A DNA stretch of 64,000 nt from SVKR01 sp963649145. Its GTDB lineage: Bacteria; Bacillota; Clostridia; Oscillospirales; Oscillospiraceae. The stretch spans positions 10,556 through 74,555 of the forward strand of contig CAVJGI010000002.1 in the NCBI GenBank assembly GCA_963649145.1. Reading direction: 5' to 3'. The notes under the pieces were generated by a model. It did not search any database, was not told the origin of the DNA, and saw only the letters and a list, made by a program, of their open reading frames with translations. Of the stretch, positions 42,259 to 49,233 are shown one piece after another. Numbering within the stretch: position 1 is the first letter of the stretch; every line of letters starts with the position of its first letter. The position numbers were made by a program, and so were the translations under genes.

Positions 42259-42402
42259 TCAACTGTTTCCGTGCAGCTTGAGATCGCCGCTGACGGTCTC
42301 TACCTCAATCTTGAAGCCGCCGTCGCCGAAGCGATAGGTCCCGTTCTGCGCCGTGAGCGCGAGGGCGAGCGCGAGGATCGGGATCAGTTTTTTGCGTTTC
42401 AT
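42259..42402 (-). CDS. Small exported-type peptide, 47 residues, unknown
   Basis: A short ORF that begins with a signal-peptide-like stretch (MKRKKLIPILALALALTA): four basic residues, then about 13 hydrophobic ones. A ~29-residue remainder rich in Gly, Thr and Asp follows (RFGDGGFKIEVETVSGD). It lies between trxA and the hydrolase on the same strand with 31-base gaps on both sides. GGAG is about 15 bases from the ATG, a poor spacing. It could be a secreted peptide, or the start of a decayed exported protein. No homology recognised. Confidence 0.45.
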   Translation of the reverse strand: MKRKKLIPILALALALTAQNGTYRFGDGGFKIEVETVSGDLKLHGNS

Positions 42403-42433
42403 AAGGTTTATGTAACGCTCCTTTCCACTAAGC

Positions 42434-42739
42434 TCAGCCCAGCATCGCCCGGATGCTGTCCGCCGGGACGACGCCGACGCTCGCGTTCACGGGCTCGCCG
42501 CCGCGGAACAGGATCAGCGTCGGGATGGACTGCACGCCGTAGCGCATCGCGAGCTCCGGCTGCTCGTCCACGTTGACCTTGCCGAACTTCACCTTGCCTT
42601 CTAACTCCCCGGCGAGCGCCTCCACGACGGGGGCGAGCATGCGGCAGGGACCGCACCACGACGCCCAGAAATCGAGCAGCACGGGCGTCTCCGCGCCCTC
42701 GACCTCGGCGGCAAAATTTTCTTTCGTAACTTCCAGCAT
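42434..42739 (-). CDS. trxA: Thioredoxin
   Basis: A 101-residue thioredoxin with active site WCGPC (Cys29, Cys32), the cis-Pro motif SIPTL and FWASWCGPC context. It reduces protein disulfides in the cytoplasm. It follows 18 bases after the ferredoxin-thioredoxin reductase gene, which is its likely electron donor. Confidence 0.95.
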   Translation of the reverse strand: MLEVTKENFAAEVEGAETPVLLDFWASWCGPCRMLAPVVEALAGELEGKVKFGKVNVDEQPELAMRYGVQSIPTLILFRGGEPVNASVGVVPADSIRAMLG

Positions 42740-42757
42740 AATGATCGTTCTCCTTTG

Positions 42758-42955
42758 TCATTTGGATTTGTAGTAAAGATAACAGTGGCAGAAGCCCTCA
42801 AACTCCGGGTCGGCGATCTGCTCGCGGAACTCGCGGCACATGCACTTGGTGTCCTCCGTCCGTTCCAGACGGCAGGGGCAGTAGCCGCCCGTGCGCTTCA
42901 GCCCCTCCTTGACGGTTTTGACGATCTCCTCGTCGGGATTGAGCGTGATCTTCAT
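42758..42955 (-). CDS. Ferredoxin:thioredoxin reductase catalytic-subunit-like protein
   Basis: A 65-residue protein with three CxC pairs: CPC (26-28), CMC (38-40) and CHC (56-58), the hallmark of the FTR catalytic domain that holds a 4Fe-4S cluster next to a redox disulfide. Plant and cyanobacterial enzymes space the pairs by about 16 and 8 residues; here the gaps are 9 and 15. ATG 42955 is chosen over GTG 42970 because the latter overlaps the only purine-rich stretch. Being beside trxA, it probably passes ferredoxin electrons to thioredoxin. Confidence 0.82.
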   Translation of the reverse strand: MKITLNPDEEIVKTVKEGLKRTGGYCPCRLERTEDTKCMCREFREQIADPEFEGFCHCYLYYKSK

Positions 42956-42995
42956 TCTTCGGTCTTGCACCGCCTTTCGGATTTTCTTCGGTCAT

Positions 42996-43024
42996 ATTAT
43001 AACACAAACTGTCAAGAAATACAA
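42996..43024 (-). promoter_or_regulatory. Promoter for the FTR-trxA operon
   Basis: On the minus strand: TTGTAT (43024-43019), 17 bases, TATAAT (43001-42996). Confidence 0.6.
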
Positions 43025-43057
43025 TAAAACTTGTGCGCGGGACGCAGACATTCGCGG

Positions 43058-43086
43058 TTGACTTTCCCGGAACGGTATGATAAGAT
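43058..43086 (+). promoter_or_regulatory. Promoter for the guaB leader and gene
   Basis: TTGACT at 43058-43063, 17 bases, TAAGAT at 43081-43086. It gives a leader of roughly 185 bases before guaB. Confidence 0.65.
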
Positions 43087-43136
43087 AAATCGCAAGCATT
43101 TCAGACGCAGTTCTTGCTGAAAGGAGGCGGAGCGCT

Positions 43137-43199
43137 ATGAATAAGTTTGCACGCATTGCGCCCGTTTCCGGCGCGTTTTTCCCGGCTGCAAAAAAGTGA
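43137..43199 (+). CDS. Short leader ORF (20 codons) upstream of guaB
   Basis: AAAGGAGGCGG (43120-43130) is placed ideally for the ATG at 43137. The ORF encodes 20 residues ending in FFPAAKK and a TGA stop. Its last five codons form the 5' arm of the following terminator hairpin, the layout of a transcription-attenuation leader peptide. Whether it is translated is unproven. Confidence 0.55.
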   Translation: MNKFARIAPVSGAFFPAAKK

Positions 43200-43230
43200 C
43201 AAGGTCGCTTTGCGAGCCGGGATTTTGTTA
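43181..43230 (+). terminator. Terminator-like hairpin in the guaB leader
   Basis: CCCGGCT-GCAAA (43181-43192) pairs with TTTGC-g-AGCCGGG (43209-43221); GTGAC/GTCGC extends the stem inward around an AAG loop. ATTTTGTTATAT follows. It ends about 50 bases before the guaB ATG. Confidence 0.65.
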
Positions 43231-43278
43231 TATGTAGTCAAAAATTTACACATAAGAGAAAGAGGAGGATCACGTCCC

Positions 43279-44784
43279 ATGGCAACCATCATCAACGAAC
43301 CGTCCCATACCTTCAACGAATATCTGCTTATCCCCGGATATTCCTCCAGCGCCTGCATTCCGAGCGACATCTCGCTGAAGACCCCGCTCACGAAGTTCAA
43401 GAAGGGCGAGACCCCGGCGATCACGATGAACATCCCGATGGTCTCCGCCATCATGCAGTCCGTGTCCGACGACCGGCTCGCCGTCGCGCTCGCGGTCGAG
43501 GGCGGCGTGTCCTTCATTTACGGCTCCCAGACCATCGAAAATCAGGCGGCGATGGTCGCGCGCGCCAAGAACTATAAGGCTGGCTTCGTTCCGAGCGACT
43601 CTAACCTCAGCCCGAAGGCGACGCTCGCGGACGTCCTCGCACTCAAGGAGCGCACGGGACACTCCACCGTCGCCGTCACGGAGGACGGCAGCGCCGAGGG
43701 CAGACTCGTCGGCATCATCACGAGCCGCGATTACCGCGTCAGCCGTATGGACCCCAAGACCCCGGTCACGGAGTTCATGACCCCCTACGAAAAGCTCATC
43801 TGGGCGCCGGAGGGCACGAGCCTGAAGGAAGCCAACGACATCATCTGGGAGCATAAGCTCAACGCCCTGCCCATTGTCGACGGCGACGGCAAGCTCTGCT
43901 ACTTCGTCTTCCGCAAGGACTACGAAAACCACAAGCAGAACCCGAACGAGCTGCTCGACGCGCACAAGCGCTACGTTGTCGGCGCGGGCATCAACACCCG
44001 CGACTACGCCGAGCGCGTTCCCGCCCTGCTCGAAGCGGGTGCGGACGTGCTCTGCATCGACTCCTCCGAGGGATTCACCGACTGGCAGAAGTTCACCCTC
44101 GCGTGGATCCGCGCCCACTACGGCGACAGCGTCAAGGTCGGCGCGGGCAACGTTGTGGACGCCAAGGGCTTTCGTTTCCTCGCCGAGTGCGGCGCGGACT
44201 TCGTGAAGGTCGGTATCGGCGGCGGCTCCATCTGCATCACGCGCGAGACCAAGGGCATCGGCCGCGGACAGGCGACCGCCCTCATCGACGTCTGCACCGA
44301 GCGCGACCGCTATTATCAGGAGACCGGCATTTATATCCCCGTCTGCTCCGACGGCGGCATCGTCTATGACCACCACATCACGCTCGCTCTCGCCATGGGC
44401 GCGGATTTCGTGATGCTCGGCCGCTACTTCGCCCGCTTCGACGAGAGCCCGACGAACAAGATCAACATCGGCGGCACCTACTACAAGGAGTACTGGGGCG
44501 AAGGCTCTGCCCGCGCGAAGAACTGGCAGCGCTATGACCTCGGCGGCGAGGCGAAGCTCAGCTTTGAAGAGGGCGTGGACTCTTACGTGCCTTACGCCGG
44601 TTCCCTGAAGGATAACGTCGCGATGTCGCTTTACAAGGTGCGCTCCACCATGTGCAACTGCGGTGCGATGAGCATCCCGGAGCTTCAGGAGAAGGCGGTG
44701 CTGACGCTCGTCTCCGCCACCAGCATCGTCGAGGGCGGCGCGCACGACGTCATCCAGAAGGACAAGAGCATGTCCGTAAAGTAA
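43279..44784 (+). CDS. guaB: IMP dehydrogenase
   Basis: A 501-residue protein with the TIM-barrel IMPDH fold, a tandem CBS (Bateman) insert (about 115-230) and the catalytic loop GIGGGSICITRETKGIGRGQ containing the active-site Cys. The flap/dinucleotide region KEYWGEGSARAKNW follows. It converts IMP to XMP using NAD+, the committed step to GTP. ATG 43279 follows AGAGGAGGAT. The N-terminus (TFNEYLLIPGYSS) is the longer bacterial variant. It immediately precedes the pur operon but has its own promoter. Confidence 0.95.
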   Translation: MATIINEPSHTFNEYLLIPGYSSSACIPSDISLKTPLTKFKKGETPAITMNIPMVSAIMQSVSDDRLAVALAVEGGVSFIYGSQTIENQAAMVARAKNYKAGFVPSDSNLSPKATLADVLALKERTGHSTVAVTEDGSAEGRLVGIITSRDYRVSRMDPKTPVTEFMTPYEKLIWAPEGTSLKEANDIIWEHKLNALPIVDGDGKLCYFVFRKDYENHKQNPNELLDAHKRYVVGAGINTRDYAERVPALLEAGADVLCIDSSEGFTDWQKFTLAWIRAHYGDSVKVGAGNVVDAKGFRFLAECGADFVKVGIGGGSICITRETKGIGRGQATALIDVCTERDRYYQETGIYIPVCSDGGIVYDHHITLALAMGADFVMLGRYFARFDESPTNKINIGGTYYKEYWGEGSARAKNWQRYDLGGEAKLSFEEGVDSYVPYAGSLKDNVAMSLYKVRSTMCNCGAMSIPELQEKAVLTLVSATSIVEGGAHDVIQKDKSMSVK

Positions 44785-44827
44785 AATTTCCCCGGTCCGC
44801 CGGCGGAAAATTTGCCGAAATTGCGCC

Positions 44828-44856
44828 TTGACGCAAAGCCCGCCGGGTGCTAAACT
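44828..44856 (+). promoter_or_regulatory. Promoter of the pur operon
   Basis: TTGACG at 44828-44833, 17 bases, TAAACT at 44851-44856, about 20 bases before the riboswitch. Confidence 0.65.
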
Positions 44857-44875
44857 GGGACCGTAAAAACCAAAT

Positions 44876-44964
44876 TGTTTCCCGTGACTGACGGAATGAT
44901 GTGGAGCACCACAGAGGAGCGGGAAACAAGCGAACGCAAAAAATGCCGACCGTCTGGGCGCACT
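44876..44964 (+). promoter_or_regulatory. ZTP (pfl-type) riboswitch aptamer
   Basis: P1 is a perfect 10-bp stem, TTGTTTCCCG (44876-44885) with CGGGAAACAA (44920-44929). Inside it are GTGACTGACGG and the GTGG/CCAC P2 hairpin (44901-44912) followed by AGAGGAGC. The 3' part holds GCCGACCGTCTGGGC (about 44945-44959), matching the conserved pseudoknot strand of ZTP riboswitches (CCGnnUGGGC). These RNAs bind ZMP/ZTP, which accumulate when 10-formyl-THF is short, and turn gene expression on. The downstream purine genes agree. Confidence 0.88.
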
Positions 44965-45008
44965 CTAACTCAATGACCTTGGGTTTCAGTGCGCCCATTT
45001 TCGTTTTT
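44956..45008 (+). terminator. Expression-platform terminator of the ZTP riboswitch
   Basis: GGGCGCACT (44956-44964) pairs with AGTGCGCCC (44988-44996), then ATTTTCGTTTTT. Its 5' arm shares bases with the conserved CTGGGC strand of the aptamer, so ligand binding and termination exclude each other. Confidence 0.85.
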
Positions 45009-45023
45009 ATAAGGAGAATTTCT

Positions 45024-45509
45024 ATGAAAAAGATCGGGATCGTGATGGGCAGCGCGAGCGATATGCCCGTGGTGAAAAAGGCCGCGGACATGCTCGAAAA
45101 ATTCGGCGTGCCCTATGAGATGCACATTTATTCCGCCCACCGGACGCCGGGGGAGGCGCGCGCCTTTGCCGAGACTGCCCGCGAGCGCGGCTTCGGCGCG
45201 ATCATCGCCGCCGCGGGGATGGCAGCCCACCTCGCCGGTGCGCTCGCCGCGGCGACGACGCTGCCGGTCATCGGCATTCCCGTCGCCTCCGCTCTCGGCG
45301 GGATGGACGCCCTGCTCGCCACCGTGCAGATGCCCTCCGGCATCCCGGTCGCGACCGTGGCGATCGACGGGGCGAAAAACGCCGCGTATCTCGCGGTGCA
45401 GATCCTCGCCGTGACGGACCCGGCGCTCGCCGAGGCGCTCGCCGCCGACCGCGCGGTGACGGCGGAGACCATTCTCGCCGCGGACGCGGCGCTGGAGGTG
45501 GCGAAATGA
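45024..45509 (+). CDS. purE: N5-carboxyaminoimidazole ribonucleotide mutase PurE
   Basis: A 161-residue class I-like PurE with the signature GIVMGSASDMPV, SAHRTP and AAGMAAHLAG motifs. It interconverts N5-CAIR and CAIR, or in the absence of purK may use AIR and CO2; no purK is in the window. ATG 45024 follows AAGGAGAATTTCT just behind the riboswitch terminator, and its stop overlaps the next ORF (ATGA). Confidence 0.95.
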   Translation: MKKIGIVMGSASDMPVVKKAADMLEKFGVPYEMHIYSAHRTPGEARAFAETARERGFGAIIAAAGMAAHLAGALAAATTLPVIGIPVASALGGMDALLATVQMPSGIPVATVAIDGAKNAAYLAVQILAVTDPALAEALAADRAVTAETILAADAALEVAK

Positions 45510-46023
45510 TCGGGATGGAGGGAAAAACGCTCCGCTCCGAGCGCCTTGCTTACCGCCTTCTGGCGGAGACGACAAGCCAGCGCTCCGCGCGATTCTGTCC
45601 GACCGCGACGTGACGGAGCCCGCGGGCTTTCTCCCGGCGGAGACGGACGCGGAATTTGACAAGTTCTTTGCCCACCTCACGCAGTACAACACCGCGCTCG
45701 GCATTTATCTGGGCGATACGCTCATCGGCTATATCCACGTCAACCGCTACCACGGCGGCGGGGAGTATGCCGAAAAAAGCTGCGTCGACACGGGCTTCGT
45801 CATCGGCAAAGCGTATCAGAACCGCGGCTATGCCACGGAGACGCTGCGGACGCTGACGGCTTATTTGAAGCAGCGCTTCGACTTTTGCTTTGCCGACTGT
45901 TTCCTCTCAAACGAGCCTTCCCGCCGCGTCATCGAGCGCTGCGGCTACCGCTATGTGGAGGACTACACCATGCAATTCCGCGCCCTCGGCAGGGAGGAGA
46001 CCTGCCACAGCTACGTTTACTGA
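45506..46023 (+). pseudogene. GNAT-family acetyltransferase, frameshifted
   Basis: The start overlaps the purE stop and reads MEGKTLRSERLAYRLLAE, a normal RimJ-like GNAT beginning. The frame then goes wrong and stops early. Shifting by -1 at about 45568 restores DDKPALRAILSDRDVTEPAGFLP and continues to the end through IGKAYQNRGYATETLRT (acetyl-CoA loop) and SNEPSRRVIERCGYRYV. A single missing G (GGAGGAC read as GGAGAC) would explain it. It is either a recent pseudogene or a sequence error. Its role in the purine operon would be unclear even if intact. Confidence 0.8.
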
Positions 46024-46079
46024 AAACGCCGTCATGCTTTTTATAAAAAACCAAAATCTCAAAAAACGGAGGAACGATC

Positions 46080-46760
46080 ATGGAGCTGGTTTACACCGGA
46101 AAGACGAAGAACGTTTACGCGCTGGAAAACGGGAATTACCTGCTGAAGTTCAAGGACGACTGCACGGGCAAGGACGGCGTGTTTGACCCCGGCGAGAATG
46201 CCGTCGGGCTGACCATCGACGGCGTCGGCGACGTCAATCTGCGCATGTCCGTCTATTTCTTCGAGAAGATCAACGCCGCGGGCATCCGCACCCACTATGT
46301 CGGCGCAGACCTCGGCGAGACGACCATGGAGGTCCTCCCGGCGAAGGTTTTCGGCAAGGGGCTTGAGGTTATCTGCCGCCGCCGCGCGGTCGGCAGCTTC
46401 CTGCGCCGCTACAGCGAGTATGTCGAAGAGTGTGCGCCGCTGCCCTATTACGTGGAGACCACCTTCAAAAACGACGCCAAGGGCGACCCCATCGTGACGC
46501 GCGACGGACTGATCGTCCTCGGCGTGATGACCGGCGAGCAGTACGACGCGATCCGCGAGATGACCCAGCGCATCACGAAGATCGTCGCCGACGACCTTGC
46601 CGAAAAGGGGCTGGAGCTTTACGACATCAAGTTTGAATACGGCTACGATGCCGACGGCGGCGTGATGCTCATCGACGAGATCGCCTCCGGCAATATGCGC
46701 GTTTATAAGGACGGCAAGTATATCGACCCGATGACGCTCTCCGAGCTGTTCTTTGCGTAA
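46080..46760 (+). CDS. purC: SAICAR synthetase PurC
   Basis: A 226-residue protein starting MELVYTGKTKNVYAL, the ATP-binding motif of PurC, followed by ICRRRAVGSFLRRY (CAIR/aspartate binding) and LIDEIASGNMRVYKD near the C-terminus. It joins aspartate to CAIR. The C-terminus is shorter than the ~235-240 residues usual. Its stop codon overlaps the purF start by one base. Confidence 0.92.
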   Translation: MELVYTGKTKNVYALENGNYLLKFKDDCTGKDGVFDPGENAVGLTIDGVGDVNLRMSVYFFEKINAAGIRTHYVGADLGETTMEVLPAKVFGKGLEVICRRRAVGSFLRRYSEYVEECAPLPYYVETTFKNDAKGDPIVTRDGLIVLGVMTGEQYDAIREMTQRITKIVADDLAEKGLELYDIKFEYGYDADGGVMLIDEIASGNMRVYKDGKYIDPMTLSELFFA

Positions 46761-48187
46761 TGGGCGGCTTTTTCGGCGCGGTTTCGAGCCGCAATGTCGT
46801 ACTGGACGTCTTTTTCGGTACGGATTACCACAGTCACCTCGGCACGCGCAACGCCGGGCTCGCGTTCTGGGACGGCGAGCGCGGCTGCCAGCGCCAGATC
46901 CACTCTATCGCGAACACGCCCTTCCGCACGCGCTTTGAGGACGATCTCCCGGAGTTTCAAGGGCACTGCGGCATCGGCTGCATCAGCGACAGCGACCCCC
47001 AGCCGCTGCTCGTGCGCTCCCATCTCGGACTTTACGCCATCACGACCGTCGGCATGATCGCGAACGCCGAAGAGCTGGTGCAGACTTATTTCTCCGACCA
47101 CGGCCACCAGTTTATGGCGATGAGCTCCGGCGCGGTGAACGCCACGGAGCTCGTCGCGGCGCTCATCAACGAGAAGGAGACGCTCGCCGAGGGCATCGTC
47201 CACGCCCAGAGCCTCATCGACGGCGCGATGAGCATCCTGCTCATGACGGGCGAGGGCGAGATCATCGCCGCGCGCGACCGCTGCGGACGCCTGCCCGTGC
47301 TGCTTGGGCAGAGCGAGGAGGGCTGCTGCGTCTCCTTCGAGTCCTTCGCTTACCAGAAGCTCGGCTATCATAATTTAGCCGAGCTCGGTCCCGGCGAGGT
47401 CGTGCGCCTAGGGCGCACGGGCTATGAGACGCTCGTTCCGGCAAAGCCGGAGAACCTCAAGATCTGCGCCTTTCTCTGGACCTATTACGGCTACCCGAAC
47501 TCCAACTACGAGGGCGTGAACGTGGAGCTGATGCGCTACCGCAACGGCGCGGTCATGGCGCGCAGCGAGCGCGAGCGCGGCACGATGCCGGACGTGGACT
47601 ATGTCGCCGGCGTGCCCGATTCCGGGATTCCCCACGCCATCGGCTACGCGACGGAGAGCGGCAGACCCTTCGCCCGCCCCTTCGTGAAATACACCCCGAC
47701 ATGGCCGCGCTCGTTTATGCCGAGCAGTCAGGCGGTGCGCGATCAGGTCGCCAAGATGAAGCAGATCCCGGTCCCGGAGCTCATCGAGGGCAAAAAGCTG
47801 CTTTTTGTGGACGACTCCATCGTCCGCGGCACCCAGCTGCGCGAAACGGTCGATTTTCTCTATGAATCCGGCGCGGAGGAGGTCCACATGCGCTCGGCGT
47901 GCCCGCCGATCATGCATGTCTGCAAATATTTGAATTTCTCCCGCGGCAACTCCGAGCAGGAGCTGCTGACCCGGCGGACCATCCGCCGTCTGGAGGGCGA
48001 GGCGGGGGACGCCCATGTGAAGGAATACGCCGACGCTTCCACGGAGCGGGGACAGTGCCTGCTTCACGCCATCTGCAAGGAAATGGGCTTCCAGTCCCTC
48101 GGCTATCAGACGCTGGACGGACTGCTGGAGGCGATCGGACTCGATAAAGACAAGGTCTGCACCTATTGCTGGACCGGAGAGGAGTGA
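46760..48187 (+). CDS. purF: Amidophosphoribosyltransferase-like PurF lacking the glutaminase cysteine
   Basis: A 475-residue PurF homologue. The phosphoribosyltransferase half is intact: PRPP loop KLLFVDDSIVRGTQ, GVPDSGIPHAIGYA, and the cysteines of a B. subtilis-type Fe-S cluster (KICAFLW, RSACPP, CTYC). The N-terminal Ntn domain begins MGGFFG, so the catalytic Cys expected directly after Met is Gly. The glutamine-binding counterparts are also changed: GHVRY reads GCISD, HNGN reads TVGM and SSDTE reads VNATE. The start is fixed by overlap with purC and no in-frame Cys lies near. It should make phosphoribosylamine only with ammonia or a separate glutaminase. Confidence 0.85.
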   Translation: MGGFFGAVSSRNVVLDVFFGTDYHSHLGTRNAGLAFWDGERGCQRQIHSIANTPFRTRFEDDLPEFQGHCGIGCISDSDPQPLLVRSHLGLYAITTVGMIANAEELVQTYFSDHGHQFMAMSSGAVNATELVAALINEKETLAEGIVHAQSLIDGAMSILLMTGEGEIIAARDRCGRLPVLLGQSEEGCCVSFESFAYQKLGYHNLAELGPGEVVRLGRTGYETLVPAKPENLKICAFLWTYYGYPNSNYEGVNVELMRYRNGAVMARSERERGTMPDVDYVAGVPDSGIPHAIGYATESGRPFARPFVKYTPTWPRSFMPSSQAVRDQVAKMKQIPVPELIEGKKLLFVDDSIVRGTQLRETVDFLYESGAEEVHMRSACPPIMHVCKYLNFSRGNSEQELLTRRTIRRLEGEAGDAHVKEYADASTERGQCLLHAICKEMGFQSLGYQTLDGLLEAIGLDKDKVCTYCWTGEE

Positions 48188-48195
48188 GAACCCCT

Positions 48196-49233
48196 ATGGA
48201 AAATTCCCATTCTGAGGCCTACGCCGCCGCGGGCGTGGATATCGAAGCGGGCTACGCCGGTGTTCAGCTCATGAAAGCCGACGTTGCGCGCACGCGCATC
48301 CCCGGCGTTTTAAGCGAGCTCGGCGGCTTCGGCGGCGTGTTCGCGCCGGACTTCTCCGGAATGGACGAGCCCGTGCTCGTCTCCGGAACGGACGGCGTCG
48401 GCACCAAGCAGCGCATCGCGCAGCTTTTAGGCCGTCACGACACCGTCGGCATCGACTGCGTCGCCATGTGCGTCAACGATATCGTATGCTGCGGCGCAAA
48501 GCCCCTTTTCTTCCTCGACTATATCGCCATCGGCAAAAATGTGCCGGAAAAGGTCGCCGCGCTGGTCTCCGGCGTGGCGGAGGGCTGCGTCCGCGCCGGC
48601 TGCGCGCTCATCGGCGGCGAGACCGCGGAGCACCCCGGCACGATGGCGGCGGGGGACTATGACCTCGCGGGCTTTTCCGTCGGCGTTGCCGACCGGAAAA
48701 AGCTCATCGACGGCTCCGCCGTCCGCCCCGGCGACGTGATCCTGGCGCTGCCGAGCAGCGGACTGCACTCCAACGGCTACTCCCTCGTGCGCCGTGTGTT
48801 CGACGTGGAGCGCGCCGACCTCGGCAGGTATGTCGATGCCCTCGGCGAGACGCTCGGCGACGCGCTGCTGACGCCGACGGAGATCTATGTGAAGCCCGTC
48901 CTCGCCGCCGTCGCCGCCGCGGAGGTCCATGGCGTCAGCCACATCACGGGCGGCGGCTTTTACGAAAACATTCCCCGCGCCCTCCCGAAGGGGCTTTCCG
49001 CGCGCCTTGACCGCGCGGCGATTCAGACGCCGCCGATCTTCGCGCTGCTCCAGCGCGAGGGGAATATCTCCGAGCGCGATATGTTCAACACTTACAATAT
49101 GGGCGTCGGCATGAGCATGACCGTCTCACGCGAAACGGCGGACGCCGCGCTCGAAGCCCTGCGTGAAAACGGCTGCGCGGCTTATATCCTCGGCGAGGTC
49201 GCCGAGGGCGGAGAGCGGGTGCAGCTATGCTGA
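48196..49233 (+). CDS. purM: Phosphoribosylformylglycinamidine cyclo-ligase PurM
   Basis: A 345-residue AIR synthetase with YAAAGVDIEAGY, SGTDGVGTK (ATP site), MCVNDIVCCGAKPLFFLDY and HITGGGFYENIPR. It converts FGAM to AIR. ATG 48196 lies 8 bases after purF, and the end overlaps purN by 7 bases. Confidence 0.95.
   Translation: MENSHSEAYAAAGVDIEAGYAGVQLMKADVARTRIPGVLSELGGFGGVFAPDFSGMDEPVLVSGTDGVGTKQRIAQLLGRHDTVGIDCVAMCVNDIVCCGAKPLFFLDYIAIGKNVPEKVAALVSGVAEGCVRAGCALIGGETAEHPGTMAAGDYDLAGFSVGVADRKKLIDGSAVRPGDVILALPSSGLHSNGYSLVRRVFDVERADLGRYVDALGETLGDALLTPTEIYVKPVLAAVAAAEVHGVSHITGGGFYENIPRALPKGLSARLDRAAIQTPPIFALLQREGNISERDMFNTYNMGVGMSMTVSRETADAALEALRENGCAAYILGEVAEGGERVQLC

Noticed and set aside
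42226..42576. Plus-strand 116-codon frame opposite trxA and the small peptide
   Set aside because: No ribosome site; overlaps trxA antisense; composition is Arg/Ser-rich shadow sequence.
43001..43015. TTGACA on the minus strand close to TATAAT upstream of the FTR gene
   Set aside because: The spacing to TATAAT is only 8 bases. The TTGTAT hexamer 17 bases from the same -10 box is the usable -35.
45506..45600. Programmed -1 frameshift in the GNAT gene
   Set aside because: No slippery heptamer or following stem is present at the shift site; a single-base loss explains it more simply.
46760..46850. A different purF start that would restore an N-terminal cysteine
   Set aside because: No in-frame Cys codon follows any usable start in the first ~40 codons, upstream sequence is purC coding, and the glutamine-binding residues are changed as well.
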